This document shows positions 7,454 through 15,852 of a stretch of DNA of 37,052 nucleotides, one piece after another. The stretch comes from Deltaproteobacteria bacterium (GTDB taxonomy: Bacteria > Desulfobacterota > Desulfobulbia > Desulfobulbales > Desulfurivibrionaceae). Both the position numbers and the translations under genes were made by a program. The notes beneath the pieces are model-generated. The model was given only the letters and a program-made list of their open reading frames with translations, did not search any database and had not been told where the DNA came from. The DNA lies in the NCBI GenBank assembly GCA_026388735.1, contig JAPLJG010000030.1, forward strand, positions 1-37,052, in the 5' to 3' direction. Position 1 is the stretch's first letter, and every line of letters begins with the position of its first letter.

Positions 7454-7647
7454 AAGGCCGTGAGATTCGCTGGTCCGTTACCCTGGCCGAGGCCAAGCCG
7501 TACCTTGATTATCGGCAACGGGAGGTTCGTTTCCGGGAGGGGGTGCTTTCCTTCCTCGGGGTAAGGGAGCAGGAAGCAGAGCAGCAGCGGGACGCAGAGG
7601 CCTACGAGGCCGCGCTGAAGATGCAGGAGAAGACTCATGGCGGATAA
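7336..7647 (+). CDS. -1 frame extension of the tail assembly chaperone (gpGT-like)
   Basis: A frame one base back from the preceding gene is open from about 7306 to the TAA at 7645-7647. It reads TADWSEAVCVALSGGCPLKG, then LAEAKPYLDYRQREVRFREG and a charged end, which looks protein-coding. It has no ATG start in its early part. A -1 shift at 7330-7336 would fuse residues 1-72 of the short form to 103 new residues (175 in all). It overlaps the tape-measure start by 11 bases. The slip site could be elsewhere in 7306-7453, since the codons right after the heptamer look less protein-like than those from about 7400. Confidence 0.6.
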   Translation, partial: VHDGSGITFGEGRQDDSRGLTTADWSEAVCVALSGGCPLKGREIRWSVTLAEAKPYLDYRQREVRFREGVLSFLGVREQEAEQQRDAEAYEAALKMQEKTHGG

Positions 7648-10543
7648 TAAAGAAATCAAGGTCATAATCGGCGGGAACGCCGACCGGCTGGCGGCTGAAC
7701 TTGAAAAGGCAAAGGTAGCCTTATCTAGTTTTCACCAGTCAACGCAGAAATCAGGATTGGATATTACCAATGCCCTTGATGGGGTTCACGGCGCTCTTTC
7801 GAATATCTCCACGGTAGCCATCGCGCTTGCCGCCGGAGCCGGGTTAAAGCACCTGGTCGACGATGCGGTCAACTGGAATAACGAGGCCAGAATTCTGTCA
7901 AACAACCTCGGACTTTCCTCGGAGCAGGCTTCTGTTTTCGCGGTTGCCCTGCACGGTCTGGGCATTGAAAACGAATCCGCAGTCGGTGCCGCGCTGAAGC
8001 TCTCCTTGGTTCTTTCCAAGGGCACTGATAAATTCGACCAGTTTGGGATTGCGGTAAAGGATGCGAATGGCCAGTTGTTGTCTATTCCTGAGATCATGGC
8101 TAACGTCAATAAAAAACTGTTGGAAACCGAGGGTGACACTGACAGAAATATTATTGCCATGACGATCTATGGAAGGAAGTGGAAAGAGGTGCAGGAGATC
8201 CGGCGCCTGACCCCGGAAGAGCTGCACGAAGCAGAAGAACTGGCCAATAAGCTGCACTTGATCGTCACTCCGGAGGATATTGCCCGGACAATGGCCTACA
8301 AGAAGTCGATGAACGAATTGCATCTAGTTTCCGAGGCATATGGGAAACAGATCGGAGAAGTTCTTATCCCGTTTCTGACTAAACTATCGAATTCGTTTAT
8401 CCAGGCAGGGGTATCTGGTATTGATGTTTTTTCCGACGACATAAATGTCGCGGTTACCTCCGTTAAAGCCCTTTTAGACGTCATCCCTGGGTGGATGTTT
8501 GAGGCAGGCGGTGTATTCGGCGCCATAATGTATGGCAAACCAGGGGTGGCGATCGCAGCAGGGGGGCTGCTAATCGCCGACTGGGTAAAGGATATGAGCC
8601 GCCTGGCAGCGCTTGCCAATGCTGGGGTGGTGAAGTGGACGGATGTCGTTACTGCTGGGCATGATGACCGTAAAAAAATGCTGGCTGATTTCGAGGCCAA
8701 GATGCGGGGAGGCAATGATAAGCCAAAAAATCCCCCGGACAACAAAAATAAACTTGACCTCGACTCCGAAGATTCCAACCGCCTCCGCGCCGCCCGCGAA
8801 AAACACCTGGAGTACCTGAAGGCCTCCCAGGAGGCAGGGGCAGCGGTGGTCAAGGCCTCCGCCCAGGAGCGGCTGGAGATCAACAAGAACGAATACAGTT
8901 GGGGCCTGCTCGATCTTAAAACCTATCTGGCGGAGAAACACGCCCTCACCGAAAAAGAACTGTCCTCGGAACTGGCGGCCAAACAAAAAGAACTTGCCAA
9001 CCGCCAGGCCGATGTTGCCGACTTCAAGCCGGACAAGGGAAAGGCCGACAGCGAAAACGCCAAATTCCACAGCGAGGCGCTGCTCAAGGTCGAGGTGGCC
9101 CAAAAGGCGGTCACCGAGGCAGAGAGCAAACTGACCATTGCCAAAACCCAGGGTCGAGAAGAAACCAAGAAGTTGACCTTTGACACCCAACGCGGCTACC
9201 AGGAAATGCAGGCCGCTCTCCTGGATCTGACGGGAGACTATGTAGGTGCAGCTGCAATCCGCACAAAACTTGACGAAGAAAGCGTTGCCCGGCAAAAGCT
9301 GATCACCGAGGCCAGTGCCGGAGATGCCGAGGCCCAGAAGGCCCTCTGGGCCACCGAAGAGATGGCCCAGATAAAATCATCCGAGGCAGCCAACAAACTC
9401 CTGCGGGAATACAAGGAAATCCAGGCCTCCCTCCTGGATCTGACAGGCGACTATGTGGGGGCGGCCGCCATCCGCACAAAACTTGACGAAGAGAGCCTCC
9501 CCCGCCAAAATTTGATCAAAGCGGCCATGGCTGGCAATGCCGAGGCCCAGAAGGCCTTTTGGGCCGCCGAAGAGATGGACGCCAAAAAAGCCAGCGACGC
9601 GGCCAAAAAAGCAGCCAGCGAAAAAGCGCAGATTCTGCTGGGCCAGATCTCTTCCCAGATGCAACTGGTCAACGCGGCGGAGAAGTTTTACGCCATCACC
9701 ACCGGTGAAGCGGCGGAGAAGCGAATCTCCCTGTTGCAGCAGGAGCTGGCCGCGCATCAGTCTGTCCAGGATTCCATCATCGGCAACGAGCCCACCGCAA
9801 TTCTGGCCCGGCAGCAGGAGCAGGCCGCCATTGATGGAATCAACGAAAAGCTCCTGGACCAAAGAAAGATCATCGCGGATATGACGGCGGAAGGCGGGGC
9901 AATCAAGGGGTTGCAGGAGTATGGCCGCGAGGCCCTGAACCTGGGCGCCCAAATAACCTCTGCGGTCACCGATGTCATGAAAGGCATGGAAGATTCCATG
10001 GTGACCTTTGTCCGCACAGGCAAGCTCTCGTTCAGCTCCCTGGCCGATTCCATCATCAACGATTTTATCCGCATCCAGGTGCGGCAGAATATCACCGGTC
10101 CCATGGCTGCGGGCGGCGGAGGACTTTTTTCTTCGTTGGCCGGGTTCCTCGGCCTGGGCGGCACGTCTTCCGCCACGCAAAATCCAGCGGAAGCAGGAGC
10201 CGGAGCCTATGCGGATGCTTCCGAGTGGTTTGCCGGGGTGCATCATTTGGGCGGCACGGTTGGAGATTCGGGGCCGAAACGGGCGGTATCCCCGGCCTTG
10301 TTTGTCCAAGCCCCCCGTTTGCATTCCGGCCTGGCCCCGGATGAGTTCCCCGCCATTTTGCAGCGCGGGGAACAGGTGCTGTCCCGTAAGCAGGTTGCCC
10401 AGAACGCCGCCGAGCAGAATCCTCAAAACATAACCATCAACGTCAGCGTCGCCAGCGGCACCCCGGATGATGTCCGCCGCGCCGCCGCTTCCGGGGCGCG
10501 CTCCGCCCTGTCCGTCCTGTCCGGCGCCCAGAGGTTTGCCTGA
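7637..10543 (+). CDS. tail tape measure protein
   Basis: At 968 residues this is one of the two longest phage products. Residues about 40-190 resemble the start of siphovirus tape measures. A hydrophobic stretch follows near 285-310 (AIMYGKPGVAIAAGGLLIAD), then a long charged coiled-coil region. The C-terminus has the lambda gpH-like VTFVRTGKLSFSSLADSIIN and PAILQRGEQVLSRKQVAQ motifs. Two near-identical segments of about 70 residues, each with LDLTGDYVGAAAIRTKLDEE, lie in tandem at nucleotides about 9196-9408 and 9418-9630. The protein sets tail length and enters the host membrane at ejection. Its stop overlaps the next start (TGATG). Confidence 0.92.
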   Translation: MADNKEIKVIIGGNADRLAAELEKAKVALSSFHQSTQKSGLDITNALDGVHGALSNISTVAIALAAGAGLKHLVDDAVNWNNEARILSNNLGLSSEQASVFAVALHGLGIENESAVGAALKLSLVLSKGTDKFDQFGIAVKDANGQLLSIPEIMANVNKKLLETEGDTDRNIIAMTIYGRKWKEVQEIRRLTPEELHEAEELANKLHLIVTPEDIARTMAYKKSMNELHLVSEAYGKQIGEVLIPFLTKLSNSFIQAGVSGIDVFSDDINVAVTSVKALLDVIPGWMFEAGGVFGAIMYGKPGVAIAAGGLLIADWVKDMSRLAALANAGVVKWTDVVTAGHDDRKKMLADFEAKMRGGNDKPKNPPDNKNKLDLDSEDSNRLRAAREKHLEYLKASQEAGAAVVKASAQERLEINKNEYSWGLLDLKTYLAEKHALTEKELSSELAAKQKELANRQADVADFKPDKGKADSENAKFHSEALLKVEVAQKAVTEAESKLTIAKTQGREETKKLTFDTQRGYQEMQAALLDLTGDYVGAAAIRTKLDEESVARQKLITEASAGDAEAQKALWATEEMAQIKSSEAANKLLREYKEIQASLLDLTGDYVGAAAIRTKLDEESLPRQNLIKAAMAGNAEAQKAFWAAEEMDAKKASDAAKKAASEKAQILLGQISSQMQLVNAAEKFYAITTGEAAEKRISLLQQELAAHQSVQDSIIGNEPTAILARQQEQAAIDGINEKLLDQRKIIADMTAEGGAIKGLQEYGREALNLGAQITSAVTDVMKGMEDSMVTFVRTGKLSFSSLADSIINDFIRIQVRQNITGPMAAGGGGLFSSLAGFLGLGGTSSATQNPAEAGAGAYADASEWFAGVHHLGGTVGDSGPKRAVSPALFVQAPRLHSGLAPDEFPAILQRGEQVLSRKQVAQNAAEQNPQNITINVSVASGTPDDVRRAAASGARSALSVLSGAQRFA
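9196..9630 (+). repeat. tandem duplication inside the tape measure gene
   Basis: Two copies of a roughly 70-codon unit lie next to each other in frame. Both contain LDLTGDYVGAAAIRTKLDEE and a later EAQKA(L/F)WA(T/A)EEM. The flanking residues differ (VARQKLITEASAGD versus LPRQNLIKAAMAGN), so the duplication is not very recent. Because tape-measure length sets tail length, gain or loss of one unit would change tail length by a fixed step. Confidence 0.8.
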
Positions 10544-11400
10544 TGTTTCTGGAAGAGCGCATATCGGTGGACATCAAATTCGGGGCAACCTATGCCGATG
10601 ACTACGAGGTGGATATCACCACCACCAGCGGGGGCGCGGAATACCGCAGGCTGGTGCATCCCTATCCGACCAGGAAATTCAAAACCGCCTATGTCAAGCC
10701 CACCTCCACGCTCTACGCCGATATTCTGAATCTCTACCACCGGGCCTATGGAAAATATGCGGGGTTTAGGGCCAAGGCCCTGGATGATTTTACCACCAAC
10801 GGGCTGACCACGGCGCCCACCTCGCTGGACCAGACCCTGACCCTGGTGTCCTCCGGGGTGTACCAGCTGCTCAAAAAATACGGCACCGATAAAACAGCTC
10901 TGTCAATCGGACATCCGAAGCGAATCATTTACAAGCCAGTGGCTGGCACGGTTTTAACTGCGGTTGGGGGGATTGACGCCCCGGCAAGCATGTGGTCGGT
11001 GGACACCACCACGGGCAAGATCACCTTTGGGGCGAAATCTGCGACAATCACCGGGATTAGCAAGGCGGCTGCCGCAGTGGTGTCCTTTACCTCCCACCCC
11101 TTTCTGGTCGGGGAATCGGTCTATTTCTCAGGCGTTGTCGGGATGACGCAGATCAATGCTCTGCGTGGACTGATTACCGCCACCACTTCCACCACCATCA
11201 CCGTGGCCATAAATTCAACCGCTTTTTCCGTCTGGACCAGCGGCGGCACGGCGGTAACAACTCCTCAAGCGGCGGAGGTAGTCACAGGCGGCTGTGAATT
11301 TGATATCCCGGTACGGTTTGACGTGGCCGTGGACGTGCTGCAATCCTTGCCGTTTACCCGTGAGATATCCGTTGATCTAGTGGAGCTGTTGAACCCATGA
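10543..11400 (+). CDS. tail tip protein, DUF2460/TIGR02217 family, with inserted FCCH-like module
   Basis: The 285-residue protein starts MFLEERISVDIKFGATYADD and ends FDIPVRFDVAVDVLQSLPFT plus a short acidic tail, both characteristic of DUF2460 proteins. These form the distal-tail ring, equivalent to gene transfer agent tail components. Residues about 166-240 (AVVSFTSHPFLVGESVYFSG, TTITVAINSTAFSVWTSGGT) are an extra module absent from simple family members and related to ones in the tube and fibre-like proteins. The gene overlaps its neighbours on both sides (TGATG, ATGA), so it belongs to a translationally coupled tail-tip set. Confidence 0.87.
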   Translation: MFLEERISVDIKFGATYADDYEVDITTTSGGAEYRRLVHPYPTRKFKTAYVKPTSTLYADILNLYHRAYGKYAGFRAKALDDFTTNGLTTAPTSLDQTLTLVSSGVYQLLKKYGTDKTALSIGHPKRIIYKPVAGTVLTAVGGIDAPASMWSVDTTTGKITFGAKSATITGISKAAAAVVSFTSHPFLVGESVYFSGVVGMTQINALRGLITATTSTTITVAINSTAFSVWTSGGTAVTTPQAAEVVTGGCEFDIPVRFDVAVDVLQSLPFTREISVDLVELLNP

Positions 11401-12221
11401 AGCCAGCCGTAGCCGATTACCGATACCGGGTGTACTGCATCCGCATCGTGCCGAAGTGGGGGCCTCCGGTGTACCTCACCGATTACCCGCATGATCTGGT
11501 TATCGGCGGCACGACCTATCACACGGACAGCGGGTATTCGTTCAGCGGCATTGCCTCCGAGGCGAACATGGCCCCCGGCATGCTGGACCTGTCCGGCATT
11601 TCGGACATTGCCGGGATTGCCCAGGACAAGATCCAGGCCGGGGTGTTTGACAACGCCAGGGTGTATGCCTTCGCCACCACCTGGACCGCGCCGGTGGTGG
11701 ATGAGGAGCCGCTGGGCGTGGCGATCTGCGGCAAGACTACGCTGATGGACGGGCGGTACACTATTCAACTGATGATGCTGGGCGATGCCCTGGGCCAGTC
11801 GGTGGGTAAAACCTACACGGCGCCCTGCCCCAAGAAGTTTGGCGGCACGGAGTTTGCCGGGTGCAAGGTCGTTATCTCTCCGGCGTATGGGGTGCTCACC
11901 GGCGTTACCAGCAACAGTATTTTCCGCGACTCTGCCCGCACCGAGGCGGTTGATTATTTCGGCCTGGGCACCGTGGCTTTTACCAGCGGTCAAAACTCCG
12001 GACTGAAACCCATTGAGATCAAGAGTTACGCCCTGGATGGCACCATCGAGACCTACGAGCCGTTTTACTACCCCGTGGCGGTGGGCGACTCCTACACCCT
12101 GATCCCTGGTTGCCGGAAGAGGCTGGAGGACTGCACGACCAAGTACAACAACATAGCCAATTTTGGCGGTTTTTCCTTTATCCCGACCCAATCCACCTAC
12201 GAGCAGATAGGCACGAAATGA
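11397..12221 (+). CDS. tail tip hub protein, DUF2163 / BR0599 family
   Basis: The 274-residue protein has the family's N-terminal pattern (YCIRIVPKWGPPVYLTDYPH) and the C-terminal CRKRLEDCTTKYNNIANFGG followed by FSFIP. The cysteine pairs (CPKKFGGTEFAGCKV; CRKRLEDC) are conserved features of this group, whose gene transfer agent member is an iron-sulfur-binding hub protein; whether a cluster binds here is inference. It sits between DUF2460 and the NlpC/P60 peptidase, the standard order in GTA-like tails. The start overlaps the previous stop by four bases. Confidence 0.88.
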   Translation: MKPAVADYRYRVYCIRIVPKWGPPVYLTDYPHDLVIGGTTYHTDSGYSFSGIASEANMAPGMLDLSGISDIAGIAQDKIQAGVFDNARVYAFATTWTAPVVDEEPLGVAICGKTTLMDGRYTIQLMMLGDALGQSVGKTYTAPCPKKFGGTEFAGCKVVISPAYGVLTGVTSNSIFRDSARTEAVDYFGLGTVAFTSGQNSGLKPIEIKSYALDGTIETYEPFYYPVAVGDSYTLIPGCRKRLEDCTTKYNNIANFGGFSFIPTQSTYEQIGTK

Positions 12222-12628
12222 CCCCTGACGAAATCATCGGCTACGCCAGGGAGTGCATCGACACCCCGTTCCAGCACCAAGGCCGCATCTGCGGCGTGGC
12301 CCTGGACTGTGCTGGGGTGGTGTGCCATGTTGCCAATCAACTTGGATTCGAGCCGATTGAGACGCCGGGGTATGGCCGCTCCCCTGGCCTGGGCCTGCTT
12401 GAGGCGGCGGCGGATGCCCAGCCGTACCTTGTCCGGGTGTTCGACCGGCAACCCGGTGACGTGCTGATGATGCGTTTCGAGGGAGACCCGCAGCATGTCG
12501 GCATCTTCACCGGTGAGACCATTATCCACGCGTTGTTTGCCAACCGAAAGGTGGTGGAGCATCGGCTTGACGATGTGTGGGAGGGGCGGATCGTCCGGGT
12601 CTACCGCTTTGCAGGGGTGGCCCCATGA
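12218..12628 (+). CDS. NlpC/P60 family peptidase of the tail tip
   Basis: The ATG at 12218 overlaps the preceding stop (ATGA) and gives 136 residues. The catalytic cysteine is in GVALDCAGVVCHVAN (Cys31). The likely histidine is His93 in GDPQHVGIFTGE, with His104 in TIIHALF as the third polar residue. These enzymes cut peptide cross-links of peptidoglycan, here locally during DNA injection. A longer upstream frame exists but lies inside the previous gene and is not needed. Position between DUF2163 and the big tip protein is the same as in gene transfer agents and many siphoviruses. Confidence 0.92.
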   Translation: MTPDEIIGYARECIDTPFQHQGRICGVALDCAGVVCHVANQLGFEPIETPGYGRSPGLGLLEAAADAQPYLVRVFDRQPGDVLMMRFEGDPQHVGIFTGETIIHALFANRKVVEHRLDDVWEGRIVRVYRFAGVAP

Positions 12629-15600
12629 GTTCCGTAGGGCAGATAGTTGGCGGGATTGTCGGGGCCATTGTCGGCTTTTATGCCGGTGGACAGGTCTACT
12701 CAGGGGCGATGTATGGCGCTTCCCTTGGCATGGCTCTCGGTGGGGCGCTTGACCCGCCAAAAGGGCCACACTCCAACATGGTCGGCCCGCGCCTCAGTGA
12801 CCTCACCGTGCAGACCAGCTCCTACGGGGTGGCAATCCCCAGGGTACGCGGAAAAATCGCCACCTTCGGTAATGTGATCTGGTTACAGGGCAATCAACTG
12901 ACCGAGGTGGCCACCACTACGGAATCAAGCGGCGGCAAGGGCGGCGGCGGAGCAACACAGACCAGCACCACCTTTGAGTATTTCGCCACCTTCGCCGTGG
13001 GGTTGTGCGAGGGGCTAAATGACGGCACCAGCCTGGAGCCGGCCACCATCTCCGCAGGTCTGACCACCAGCCAGTTTTGCTTTTACCCCGGCTCTGACAC
13101 CCAACTGCCAGACCCCACCATTCAGGCGGACCGGGGAATTGCCAGTACCCCCGCATACCGTGGGTTGGCATACCTTGTTTTCCATAATTTCCCGCTCAAG
13201 GATTACGGCAATTCGCTGATGGGGGCGCAGGTCAAGGTGGAGGTGATTGCCAATGGGGGGAGTACTCATATTTTATCAAATCAAGCTACAGTGGTCTCTC
13301 CGGGAACTTATCCGGGCCGTGTTGTAGTAACGGGGGACTATGCTTATGTATGTAATATCAATGGTTCTAGCCTTCAAGTATTTAATATCTCCGACCCTGC
13401 CGCGCCTTTTTCTGTTTTTACGTTTGCCTTTCCGGGGGGGATTCCTTACGGTATAGACATGTCAGGTTCCTATGCCTACGTGTGCTGCTCTAATACGAAT
13501 AAGATGTATACGTTTGATATTTCTAATCCTGCTTCCCCTCAGTTGGTCTCAAGTTATACAATTGGGATAGATTTATCATATATTGTGATATCTGGCGACT
13601 ATGCCTATGTGTGCAGTTCTTACCGTGGGGTTTTTTGGGTTCTCAATATTTCCAACCCAGCGGCCCCTTATTATGTGGCTACATTTTATCCAAACGGTAA
13701 TCCAGAAGGCATGACTATTGTAGGCAATTATGCCTATGTGTGCTGCTCTAATACGAATAAACTCCAGGTACTCGACATCTCTAACCCGGCCGTCCCCGTA
13801 TCCGTGGCTGTGGTGTCCGCTGGCTCCTCTCCCTACTCAGTAGCAATATCAGGTTCCTATGCCTATGTGGGCAACTGGACATCTGCCACCCTTCAGGTGT
13901 TCGACATCTCTAACCCGCTGGCACCTTTTTCCGTGGCTGTGGTGTCCGCTGGCGTCAATGTCCGAGATTTAGCAATATCAGGGTCCTATGTATATGTTGC
14001 TGCTGGCTCTTCCCTCTGGGTGGTCAACATCTCTAATCCGTTGGCCCCTTTTTCCGTGGCTGTGTTGTCAGCTGGATCAAATGTTCGAGGGGTTGCAGCA
14101 TCCGGCCATTACGCCTATGTGAGTTGTTGTGATACTAGTTCCTTTAAATCTTTTTTCTTCGCGGACAATATCTTCACTACAACCACCCCGACCCTTGGCT
14201 CAATCGTCAGCACGGAATGCCTGTCCAGCAAGCTCCTTACCACCGGGGACATCGACGTAACAGACCTCACCGACATCGTCACCGGCTACCGGGTTTCCTC
14301 TGTCGGCTCGATCCGGGCGGCAATCGAGCCGTTGCGGGCATCATGGCCGTTTGACGTGGTGCAATCGGGGTACAGGATCAAATTCAAAAAGCGCGGATCC
14401 GCCTCCGTGGTCACCATCCCGTGGGATCAGTTGGACGCGAGAAAATCCGGAGATAAGCCCGGCGTGCGGGTCACAAACAGCCGGGAAATGGACTCTATCC
14501 TGCCCTGCAAGGTCACACTCAAGCATTTCGACACGGGCCGGGAATATGACGTGGGCGAGCAGTATGCCGAGCGGATCAACACCGATGCGATAAATGTGAC
14601 CAGCGTTGACCTGCCCCTGGCCATGACCGCCACCGAGGCCGCGCAGAAAGCCGATGCCCTGCTCTATCTCTACTGGCTGGAGCGGTATGATCTGTCGTTT
14701 GTGCTGCCGCCAGTATATGACAATCTGGAGCCGGGCGATTCTTTGACCATCACCACGGATGACATGACCTACAACCTCCGGCTGGTGTCAGTGCATTACC
14801 TGCCGGACGGGCGGTTGGAGTGCGCGGCCAAGTACAGCTACCCGGCGGTGTATGTCTCGCAGGCGGTGGGCAGCAACGGCCAGGCAACCAGCCAAGTGCT
14901 TTCCCCCGCTGGCTCCACCGTGTATGAGCTGTTGGATATCCCCTGCCTACAAGACGCCTATAATCTGGCCGGGTTTCCCCTGGCCATGGGCGGATTTCTG
15001 GCCGGATGGCCGGGCGGCTCATTGATCCGCACCCAAGACCTGCTGACCTGGACCACCATTCAGGGGGTTTCCGCTCCGGGCGCACGGCAGGGGTTCGCCA
15101 CCAACACCCTTGCCGCGCACCCCGGCACCATGATCGACAAGTCCACCACTCTGGCGGCCCGGATATACCAGGGCACCCTCTCCAGCATCACGGAAGGGGC
15201 CATGCTAAACGGGGGAAACCATTTTGCCTACGGCCTTGATGGCCGGTGGGAGATCATCGCCGCGCAAAACTGCGTGTTGCAGGCGGACGGCACCTATATC
15301 CTATCTGATTTTCTCCGGGGAAGGTTCGGCACGGAATGGGCCACCGGCCAGCACGCAGTGGGCGACCACCTTGTTTTGCTCGATAGCACCGGCCTCAAGT
15401 TTATCGGCATGGATGTCAACGCCATCGGCCTGTCCCGCACCTATCGCGGCATCACCCTGGGCAAAGACATCACCACGGACCAGGACCGGAATTTTGCCTA
15501 CAAGGGCGTGAACCTGGAATGCCTGAGCCCGGTGTATCTCAACGGAAACCGCACGGCGAACGACTGGAACCTGACATGGGTGCGCCGGACACGGGTGGGC

Positions 15601-15849
15601 GGAGAATGGCGCGATTTCGTGGATGCCACCCTGGGCGAGACCACAGAAGCCTATGACGTTGAGATTTACGACTCAGCCTACACCACAGTGAAGCGCACGA
15701 TTTCGGTGACCACCCCGGCGGCGACCTACACCAGCGCCCAGCAGGTAACGGATTTCGGGGCCAATCAAGCCACGCTGTACCTGCGGATTTATCAAAAAAG
15801 CGCCACCGTGGGCCGGGGTTATTACTTGCAAACATCCATCACGAGGTAA
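12625..15849 (+). CDS. large tail tip protein (GTA/gpJ-like) with inserted LVIVD-type beta-propeller
   Basis: The 1,074-residue protein starts at 12625, overlapping the peptidase stop (ATGA). Residues 1-45 are glycine-rich and hydrophobic (GGIVGAIVGFYAGGQ). Residues 45-210 and about 530-760 form the tail-protein core, with a segment like the phage tail_3 type (LEPGDSLTITTDDMTYNLRL). Residues about 790-1,000 resemble the C-terminal domain of the GTA protein Rcc01698 (RGRFGTEWATGQHAVGDHLV). Residues about 213-515 are a foreign insert of seven repeats built on SGSYAYV and (F/L)DISNP motifs. This protein is expected at the tail tip and in host recognition. The insert is richer in A/T and contains exact DNA repeats. 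Confidence 0.87.
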   Translation: MSSVGQIVGGIVGAIVGFYAGGQVYSGAMYGASLGMALGGALDPPKGPHSNMVGPRLSDLTVQTSSYGVAIPRVRGKIATFGNVIWLQGNQLTEVATTTESSGGKGGGGATQTSTTFEYFATFAVGLCEGLNDGTSLEPATISAGLTTSQFCFYPGSDTQLPDPTIQADRGIASTPAYRGLAYLVFHNFPLKDYGNSLMGAQVKVEVIANGGSTHILSNQATVVSPGTYPGRVVVTGDYAYVCNINGSSLQVFNISDPAAPFSVFTFAFPGGIPYGIDMSGSYAYVCCSNTNKMYTFDISNPASPQLVSSYTIGIDLSYIVISGDYAYVCSSYRGVFWVLNISNPAAPYYVATFYPNGNPEGMTIVGNYAYVCCSNTNKLQVLDISNPAVPVSVAVVSAGSSPYSVAISGSYAYVGNWTSATLQVFDISNPLAPFSVAVVSAGVNVRDLAISGSYVYVAAGSSLWVVNISNPLAPFSVAVLSAGSNVRGVAASGHYAYVSCCDTSSFKSFFFADNIFTTTTPTLGSIVSTECLSSKLLTTGDIDVTDLTDIVTGYRVSSVGSIRAAIEPLRASWPFDVVQSGYRIKFKKRGSASVVTIPWDQLDARKSGDKPGVRVTNSREMDSILPCKVTLKHFDTGREYDVGEQYAERINTDAINVTSVDLPLAMTATEAAQKADALLYLYWLERYDLSFVLPPVYDNLEPGDSLTITTDDMTYNLRLVSVHYLPDGRLECAAKYSYPAVYVSQAVGSNGQATSQVLSPAGSTVYELLDIPCLQDAYNLAGFPLAMGGFLAGWPGGSLIRTQDLLTWTTIQGVSAPGARQGFATNTLAAHPGTMIDKSTTLAARIYQGTLSSITEGAMLNGGNHFAYGLDGRWEIIAAQNCVLQADGTYILSDFLRGRFGTEWATGQHAVGDHLVLLDSTGLKFIGMDVNAIGLSRTYRGITLGKDITTDQDRNFAYKGVNLECLSPVYLNGNRTANDWNLTWVRRTRVGGEWRDFVDATLGETTEAYDVEIYDSAYTTVKRTISVTTPAATYTSAQQVTDFGANQATLYLRIYQKSATVGRGYYLQTSITR
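13261..14160 (+). repeat. seven LVIVD-like propeller repeats inside the tail tip gene
   Basis: Seven units of about 40 residues each carry G(S/D/N)YAYV and, about 12 residues later, (N/D)ISNP(A/L)AP or close variants, ending in SAG. The units start near VVTGDYAYV, DMSGSYAYV, VISGDYAYV, TIVGNYAYV, AISGSYAYV, AISGSYVYV and AASGHYAYV. Seven is the usual blade number for such propellers. At DNA level a 22-base string beginning TGTGCTGCTCTAATACG is identical at 13481-13502 and 13739-13760, and a 24-base string beginning TCCGTGGCTGTGGTG is identical at 13801-13824 and 13930-13953. Confidence 0.88.
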
Positions 15850-15852
15850 ACC

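Noticed and set aside
13261-14160. Repeats in the tail tip gene as a CRISPR array or diversity-generating variable repeat
   Set aside because: They are protein-coding blades of about 40 residues without constant spacers, and no reverse transcriptase or template repeat is seen in the window.
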